Shown: positions 1-4,033 of the stretch, piece after piece
How the letters are laid out: each line of letters opens with the position of its first letter
Position numbering within the stretch: the stretch's first letter is position 1
Source: Planctomycetes bacterium RBG_16_43_13
Lineage (GTDB): Bacteria > Planctomycetota > MHYJ01
Reading direction: 5' to 3'
Length of the DNA stretch: 7,288 nucleotides
NCBI GenBank assembly: GCA_001828445.1
Contig: MHYJ01000137.1
Location: forward strand, 1 to 7,288
Notes under the pieces: model-generated
What the model was told of the DNA's origin: nothing
What the model saw: only the letters and a program-made list of their open reading frames with translations
The model's database searches: none
Position numbers and translations under genes: made by a program

Positions 1-607
1 CTGTTTTTACAACCTTAAGAAAAAAATCTTCATTCTTTATCGTATAAAGCGCATGCGGGTGAACCTCAAAATGCACAACTGCAGAATCTACTTCAGGCGG
101 CGGTGAGAATGCACCTTTTGAAACCGAAAATTTTAAAGTCGGTCTTGTATATAGCTGTGCGGAGATAGATAGAATGCCGTAATCTTTGTTCCCGGGAGAT
201 GCGGTAATCCTTTGAGCAACCTCTTTTTGCAAAAGCAGAGTCATGCTTATTATTTTCTCTCTGAATTCAAGGAGTCTGAATAAAAGGGGGGTTGTTATGT
301 AGTAGGGGATATTTGCAACAACCTTAAATTTACCCTTAATTGTCTCATAAGGAAATTTCAGGGCATCTGCTATTATCACTTCCACATTTTTGTTTATTGG
401 AAGCAATTCCTTTAGCTTTTCAGTCAGTCGCTTGTCGATTTCTATGGCAATGACTTTTTTAACGCGTTCGGCAAGGAGTTTTGTCATAATCCCATGACCA
501 GGACCTATCTCAATAACAGTGTCATCAGAAGTTACCCGGCTGCAGTCTATGATTTTTTTTAGAATCCGCGGGTCAAAAAGAAAATGCTGCCCAAGTGGTC
601 TTCTCAT
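1..607 (-). CDS. rsmA: 16S rRNA dimethyladenosine transferase RsmA/KsgA (3' end cut by window edge)
   Basis: The reverse strand from the ATG at 607 is open to the window edge (202 codons; the family is usually about 260-290 residues, so roughly the last quarter is missing). Family motifs appear in order: GQHFL near residue 6, the SAM-binding IEIGPGHGIMT near 33-43, the acidic motif II region IAIEID, IIADAL, the catalytic motif IV as NIPYYITTPLLF, LLQKEVAQRI, YGILSI and PPPEVDSAVV. The family dimethylates two adjacent adenines in the 3'-terminal helix 45 of 16S rRNA during 30S maturation, in the cytoplasm. The ATG is the only plausible start, since GQHFL follows immediately and no ATG, GTG or TTG lies in frame just upstream. 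The N-terminus is shorter than in E. coli KsgA. It is the last gene in the window and is separated from protein B by a hairpin, so it probably has its own promoter. The assignment is secure. Confidence 0.97.
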   Translation of the reverse strand, partial: MRRPLGQHFLFDPRILKKIIDCSRVTSDDTVIEIGPGHGIMTKLLAERVKKVIAIEIDKRLTEKLKELLPINKNVEVIIADALKFPYETIKGKFKVVANIPYYITTPLLFRLLEFREKIISMTLLLQKEVAQRITASPGNKDYGILSISAQLYTRPTLKFSVSKGAFSPPPEVDSAVVHFEVHPHALYTIKNEDFFLKVVKT

Positions 608-614
608 GACCTTT

Positions 615-645
615 ATTATAGAGGTTTTTTGGGGATTTAAGGCAA
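615..645 (-). promoter_or_regulatory. Possible sigma-70 promoter of rsmA, giving an almost leaderless mRNA
   Basis: A perfect -10 hexamer TATAAT lies at 620-615 on the minus strand, only 7 nt before the rsmA ATG (607). A TTGCCT at 645-640 is a 4/6 match to the -35 box, but the spacer is 19 bp, longer than optimal. If this promoter is used, transcription would start at or within 1-2 nt of the start codon. The alternative is a promoter further upstream with AAAGG (614-610) acting as a poorly spaced Shine-Dalgarno. A chance TATAAT in AT-rich DNA is possible. Confidence 0.35.
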
Positions 646-656
646 AGATTAAAGAT

Positions 657-677
657 AGGAGCGTATAGATACGCCCT
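657..677. repeat. Small imperfect palindrome, possibly a dispersed REP-like element
   Basis: The sequence GCGTAT-AG-ATACGC at 661-674 is a perfect 6-bp inverted repeat around 2 nt. Skipping one unpaired A at 660 extends it by AGG (657-659) and CCT (675-677). It sits between the hairpin downstream of protein B and the start of rsmA. The shape (GGGCGTAT-type arms) is like short dispersed palindromes seen in many environmental genomes, but only one copy is visible here, so calling it a repeat family is inference. Confidence 0.35.
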
Positions 678-694
678 TGTCTTTGGAGTCCACT

Positions 695-733
695 TTCAAC
701 ACATGAGATATTTGTATTATCTCATGTGTTGAA
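695..733 (-). terminator. Strong 16-bp hairpin directly after protein B stop; terminator-like but lacking a U-tract
   Basis: TTCAACACATGAGATA (695-710) and its exact complement (718-733) enclose a 7-nt loop (711-717). The upstream arm begins 3 nt after the TAA of protein B (739-737). On the minus strand the hairpin is followed by AAGTGGACTCC rather than a run of T, so it is not a canonical intrinsic terminator. It could protect the 3' end of the protein B mRNA or act as a factor-assisted terminator. The stem itself is certain; its role is inferred from position. Confidence 0.6.
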
Positions 734-736
734 TAA

Positions 737-3700
737 TTACGGCAGTATTGTTATAGCCTTTGTCCTCTTATTGTTCGTTTCATTAGACTCTACAACAACT
801 TTAGCATCATCAGCATTTGTAATAATGTAATATGTGCCTGTTGCTATGCCTACGGGTATTGTTCCACTGCAACTTCCTGCACTGCTTGCTCCTGTGCTGA
901 GTGATGGCACTGGAATACTGCAAAGCTTCGTATCTCCTGTATCAAGTGTCCTGTTTATTGAAAGATAAATCGCTGTGGTTGACGCTACTGCCATGCCGCA
1001 CCCTTTGTTCTTTGTCGTCGCTGATATTGTTATGGTTGTACCCCGTGCTGCTGATATTGGTGCAGTAAGAGTAGAGACAATAAGGTCAGGCCCTATGTAT
1101 ATGACCTTGGTCTTTTTGTTATTCGTTTCATTTGACTCAGAAATAATCTTAGCATCATCAGCCATGGCAATAATGTAGTATTTGCCAGTCGGTACATTTG
1201 GAAGAGTTACTGAACTTGTTCCTGTGCTAAGTGAACCAACTCCAAGTGAAGGCACTGACCTGCTGCCAAGCGGTGTATCAGATGGGTCAAGGGTTGTATT
1301 AGTTGAGAGATAGAATTTTGTTGTTGATGCACCTGCCGTGCCAGCGCCTTGATTTTTTGTTGTGTCTTTTATGGAGATGGTCGCACCTGCACATGCATTG
1401 GCTGGAGCTGTCCAAGTGGAGATGGTAAGGTCAGGCGGACTTACTGTGCAATTTGGATCAGCACTGTCAGTGAAGCTGTTGCAGTCATTGTCTTTTCCGT
1501 CACTGCAAGTTGCATTTCCAACCGGACCCTCACTTGCGCCTGAATTGACCGATGGGTCATTATCATTGCAATCCACGCTTGAGGTATAGCCATCACCATC
1601 AGCGTCAATAGCAGAAAGATTTGAGTCTAACTTTGAAACAAAAATATCAATAGAGCCATTATACGTCATATCATAAGCGCCGGCAGTTGTCGGATAATCA
1701 GATGAACCCGTATATCCTGCAACAAACACATTACCTGAGGAATCTATGGCAAGGGCACGGGCAGACTCCTTGCTGCTTCCCCCAATGAACGTTGATAAGA
1801 GAAGGCTGGTAAGATCGCTATTTAGCCTTGAAACAATGACATCATAGTCGCCACCATTATACGTCATATCATAAGCGCCGGCAGTTGTCGGATAATCAGA
1901 TGAAAGCGTTAACCCTGCAATAAACACATTACCTGAGGAATCTATGGCAAGGGTCCACCCCCACTCATCATTACTTCCTCCAATGAATGTTGATGAGAGA
2001 AGGCTGGTAAGATTGCTATTTAGCTTTGAAACAATGATATCTCCGGGACCACCATTATATGTCGTATCATAAGCACCTGCAGTTGTTGGATAATCAGGTG
2101 AAGATGTCCATCCTGTAACAAACACATTGCCTGAGAAATCAATAGCAAGGGCAGGAACTGACTCATAGGTACTTCCTCCAATAAATGTTGACGCAAGGAG
2201 CTCTGTAAGACCATAATTGAACTTTGAAACAAAAACATCCCAGACGCCATTAAAAGTTGTATCATAAGCACTATCAGTTGCAGGATAATCAGATGAAGAT
2301 GTCCATCCTGCAACAAACACATTGCCTGAGAAATCCGTGCCGAGGGCACGGGCATACTCCTTACCATTTCCTCCAATGAATGTTGACGCAAGGAGTCCCG
2401 TAAGGTCGCTGTTGAGCTTTGAAACAAAGACATCTCCGGGGTTACCATTGAATGTTATATCATAAGCGCCGGCAGTTGACGGGTAATCAGATGAAGATGT
2501 CCACCCTGCAACAAACACATTGCCCAGAGAATCTATGGCAACGGGACGGGCAGATTCTTCACTGCCTCCCCCGATAAATGTTGATGAGAGAAGACTTGTA
2601 AGATCGTTATTCAGTCTGGAAATAAAGATATCCTTTGGACCCCCATTATATGTTGTATCATAAGCGCCGGCAGTTGACGGGTAATCAGATGAAGATGTCC
2701 ACCCTGTAAGAAATACATTGCCCGAGGAGTCTATGGCAAGGGTATCGGCGTAATCATCACCACTTCCTCCAATGAATGTTGATGAGAGGAGACTCGTAAG
2801 TTCGCTATTGAGTTTTGAAACAAAAACATCCATGGAGCTGCCATTATATGTTGTATCATAAGCGCCGGCAGTTGACGGGTAATCAGATGAAGATGTCCAT
2901 CCTGCAACAAACACATTGCCCGAGTAGTCTATGGCAAGGGCATCGGCGTAATCATCACCACTTCCCCCAATGAATGTGGATGATAGAAGCGGGTCTATAA
3001 TAAGTGGTTTTGTTTCATCGTATTGTGCAACCTGAAAACCATACATAAGTTGAGAGTTAAGAGTTTGGAGTTCGGAGTTATTATCCTGCATCTTGGAGCC
3101 TGCATCAGGTATCATGTATCTTGCATCTACCCCCATCCTCTTTCCTTCAATCTCCTGATAGGCTATGGGTTTTGTAAACTTGACAGTTCCAATCTCTGTC
3201 TCTATCTCAAGCTCTCCATTGTCATTTATCCTTAGACTCTTTGCGCCCTCTAATTTTAGCTTTATATCTTCAACTGAACCTTTTGGATTTACTGTAAAGA
3301 TTTTCTCCACGTTCTTGCCATATGCCTTTAGCTTAAGCTCTATGCCTTTATAAACCTCTCCAAGGGTTACTTCCTGCCATGTGGATATGTTTGTCCTCCA
3401 GTTATCTTTGCCTCCAACAAAATAATTTACTTTAATCTCTGATTTGTTGATGCCCTTTATCTCTGATTGTTCAGGACGCTCAAGAGTCTCTTTTATTGTA
3501 ACTGCCTTTGTTAAAGAGTTATGAGTTAAGAGTTGAGAGTTCGGAGTCTGGAGTTCTGAGTTGTTTTGTCTGTTTTCTAACTTCCTACTTCTCAGTTCTG
3601 AGTTCTCACTCTTAATAAGGCTATAAACAATCTCTCCTTTGTCAGTCACAAATACTGTCCCTGCAAAGGTGTTTGCATAAAACTTAACAGTCTTATCTTT

Positions 3701-3883
3701 AATCTGTCCTTGATTCTCAATGAATGGCATCAGAAGTCCTGATACCTTCTTTATCACAGTATTTTTGTCTGATTCCCCGCTTGTTTTTGCAAAAGCAAGT
3801 GAGGAAAGAAATATTAATAAAAACAAAACTCCTATTACTTTTACTGCATTTTTCATAAGATGCTTCGTCGGTTTTAATTTCAT
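737..3883 (-). CDS. Secreted protein B: SBBP seven-bladed propeller, MopE-like metal-binding motif and two CARDB domains
   Basis: 1048 residues. In order: a signal peptide (about 1-32, hydrophobic core VIGVLFLLIFLSSLAFA); an N-terminal domain (about 50-298) of the kind that precedes SBBP repeats, with FIENQGQ, VKFYA, GTVFVT, YQEI, YGFQV and KPLIIDP; seven SBBP repeats (299-758); a Cys/Asp motif (760-812) with DADGDGY, DCNDNDP and CSDGKDNDC, like the MopE metal-binding family; then two CARDB domains (817-931, 932-1048) ending without a sorting signal or membrane anchor. SBBP units form beta-propellers and CARDB units are Ig-like folds linked to adhesion, so an extracellular role is likely; substrate and partner are unknown. 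The ATG at 3883 has no clear Shine-Dalgarno; Met10 (3856) gives a more compact signal peptide and may be the real start. Two heptanucleotide-repeat tracts are translated inside the N-terminal domain. Transcription is probably separate from protein A, since a terminator-like hairpin lies between them. Confidence 0.9.
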   Translation of the reverse strand: MKLKPTKHLMKNAVKVIGVLFLLIFLSSLAFAKTSGESDKNTVIKKVSGLLMPFIENQGQIKDKTVKFYANTFAGTVFVTDKGEIVYSLIKSENSELRSRKLENRQNNSELQTPNSQLLTHNSLTKAVTIKETLERPEQSEIKGINKSEIKVNYFVGGKDNWRTNISTWQEVTLGEVYKGIELKLKAYGKNVEKIFTVNPKGSVEDIKLKLEGAKSLRINDNGELEIETEIGTVKFTKPIAYQEIEGKRMGVDARYMIPDAGSKMQDNNSELQTLNSQLMYGFQVAQYDETKPLIIDPLLSSTFIGGSGDDYADALAIDYSGNVFVAGWTSSSDYPSTAGAYDTTYNGSSMDVFVSKLNSELTSLLSSTFIGGSGDDYADTLAIDSSGNVFLTGWTSSSDYPSTAGAYDTTYNGGPKDIFISRLNNDLTSLLSSTFIGGGSEESARPVAIDSLGNVFVAGWTSSSDYPSTAGAYDITFNGNPGDVFVSKLNSDLTGLLASTFIGGNGKEYARALGTDFSGNVFVAGWTSSSDYPATDSAYDTTFNGVWDVFVSKFNYGLTELLASTFIGGSTYESVPALAIDFSGNVFVTGWTSSPDYPTTAGAYDTTYNGGPGDIIVSKLNSNLTSLLSSTFIGGSNDEWGWTLAIDSSGNVFIAGLTLSSDYPTTAGAYDMTYNGGDYDVIVSRLNSDLTSLLLSTFIGGSSKESARALAIDSSGNVFVAGYTGSSDYPTTAGAYDMTYNGSIDIFVSKLDSNLSAIDADGDGYTSSVDCNDNDPSVNSGASEGPVGNATCSDGKDNDCNSFTDSADPNCTVSPPDLTISTWTAPANACAGATISIKDTTKNQGAGTAGASTTKFYLSTNTTLDPSDTPLGSRSVPSLGVGSLSTGTSSVTLPNVPTGKYYIIAMADDAKIISESNETNNKKTKVIYIGPDLIVSTLTAPISAARGTTITISATTKNKGCGMAVASTTAIYLSINRTLDTGDTKLCSIPVPSLSTGASSAGSCSGTIPVGIATGTYYIITNADDAKVVVESNETNNKRTKAITILP
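1610..2989 (-). repeat. Seven tandem SBBP-coding units of about 198 bp
   Basis: Seven units of 66 residues (two are 65), residues 299-758 of protein B. Each runs LL-STFIGG, then AID-SGNVF-AG-TSSSDYP-TAGAYD, then NG--D-FVSKLN--LTS. Seven is the number expected for one closed SBBP propeller. Neighbouring units are close at the DNA level: the blocks starting at 2841 and 2643 differ at only about ten of 144 positions. This points to local duplication or gene conversion rather than old, independently evolving blades. Loop residues after TFIGG and after YNG vary most. Confidence 0.92.
3045..3128 (-). repeat. Composite heptanucleotide repeat tract, 12 units, in frame within protein B
   Basis: On the plus strand the DNA splits cleanly into 7-mers: ataagtt, gagagtt, aagagtt, tggagtt, cggagtt (3045-3079), one transition unit, then tgcatct, tggagcc, tgcatca, ggtatca, tgtatct, tgcatct (3087-3128). 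Two repeat flavours, NNGAGTT and TGCATCN, therefore share one 7-nt register. The 84 nt equal exactly 28 codons (about residues 253-280), so the frame is kept. The encoded peptide includes NNSELQT-LNSQL and sits between GKRMGV and YGFQV, where related proteins would be expected to have a short loop. Confidence 0.85.
3514..3611 (-). repeat. Heptanucleotide repeat tract (NNGAGTT), about 14 units, in frame within protein B
   Basis: Seven clean plus-strand 7-mers (aagagtt, atgagtt, aagagtt, gagagtt, cggagtc, tggagtt, ctgagtt; 3514-3562) are followed by four degenerate units (3563-3590) and then ctcagtt, ctgagtt, ctcactc (3591-3611). Read on the coding strand they give a heptad-like peptide at about residues 94-124, with NSELRSR, NSELQTP, NSQLLTH and NSLT. 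The chosen frame avoids the TAA triplets that TTAACTC units create in another frame. The tract lies between the VYSL segment and KETLE of the N-terminal domain. It shares units with the tract at 3045-3128. Confidence 0.85.
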
Positions 3884-3958
3884 ATTGATATTGTCAAATT
3901 TTTTAGGCCTCTCACATCGTGTTTTTCTCTGAGTCTTCTATAGTTAATTGTATTATTC

Positions 3959-3991
3959 GAATAGAAAATTCAGGAAGACCTTTTTCTATTC
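3959..3991. other. Alternative inverted repeat overlapping the protein A terminator hairpin
   Basis: GAATAGAAAA (3959-3968) and TTTTCTATTC (3982-3991) are exact complements with a 13-nt loop. The right arm uses bases that belong to one arm and the loop of the stronger hairpin at 3971-4007, so the two structures cannot form together. This is a visible pairing alternative; any switching role is inference. Confidence 0.5.
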
Positions 3992-4007
3992 AAGAAAGGT
4001 CTTCCTG
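3971..4007 (-). terminator. Terminator-like hairpin downstream of protein A
   Basis: CAGGAAGACCTTT (3971-3983) pairs perfectly with AAAGGTCTTCCTG (3995-4007). One G-T and one T-A pair can extend the 13-bp stem. On the minus strand it lies 26 nt after the protein A stop codon (4036-4034) and is followed by AATTTTCTATTC, a weak T-run. It probably ends the protein A transcript before protein B, though it may be leaky. Confidence 0.65.
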
Positions 4008-4033
4008 ACATGTCGTATTATCATCCAACCGCA

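Noticed and set aside
2020..2916. Minus-strand open frames at 2020-2448 and 2731-2916
   Set aside because: They run in an alternative frame over the SBBP repeats and give a repetitive, low-complexity product; they exist only because the repeat unit of 198 bp is a multiple of 3.
1610..2989. Regularly spaced repeats that might suggest a CRISPR array
   Set aside because: The 198-bp units are coding, vary throughout and have no constant-repeat/unique-spacer alternation; no cas genes are present.
975..3932. Short plus-strand open frames at 975, 1349, 1362, 3023, 3165, 3720 and also 6876
   Set aside because: All lie antisense to secreted proteins A or B, have no start signals and no protein-like motif.
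3947..3952. TACAAT on the minus strand as a -10 box for protein B
   Set aside because: It is a 5/6 match but no reasonable -35 box is found at 16-18 bp, and the region is AT-rich, so it is not reported as a promoter.
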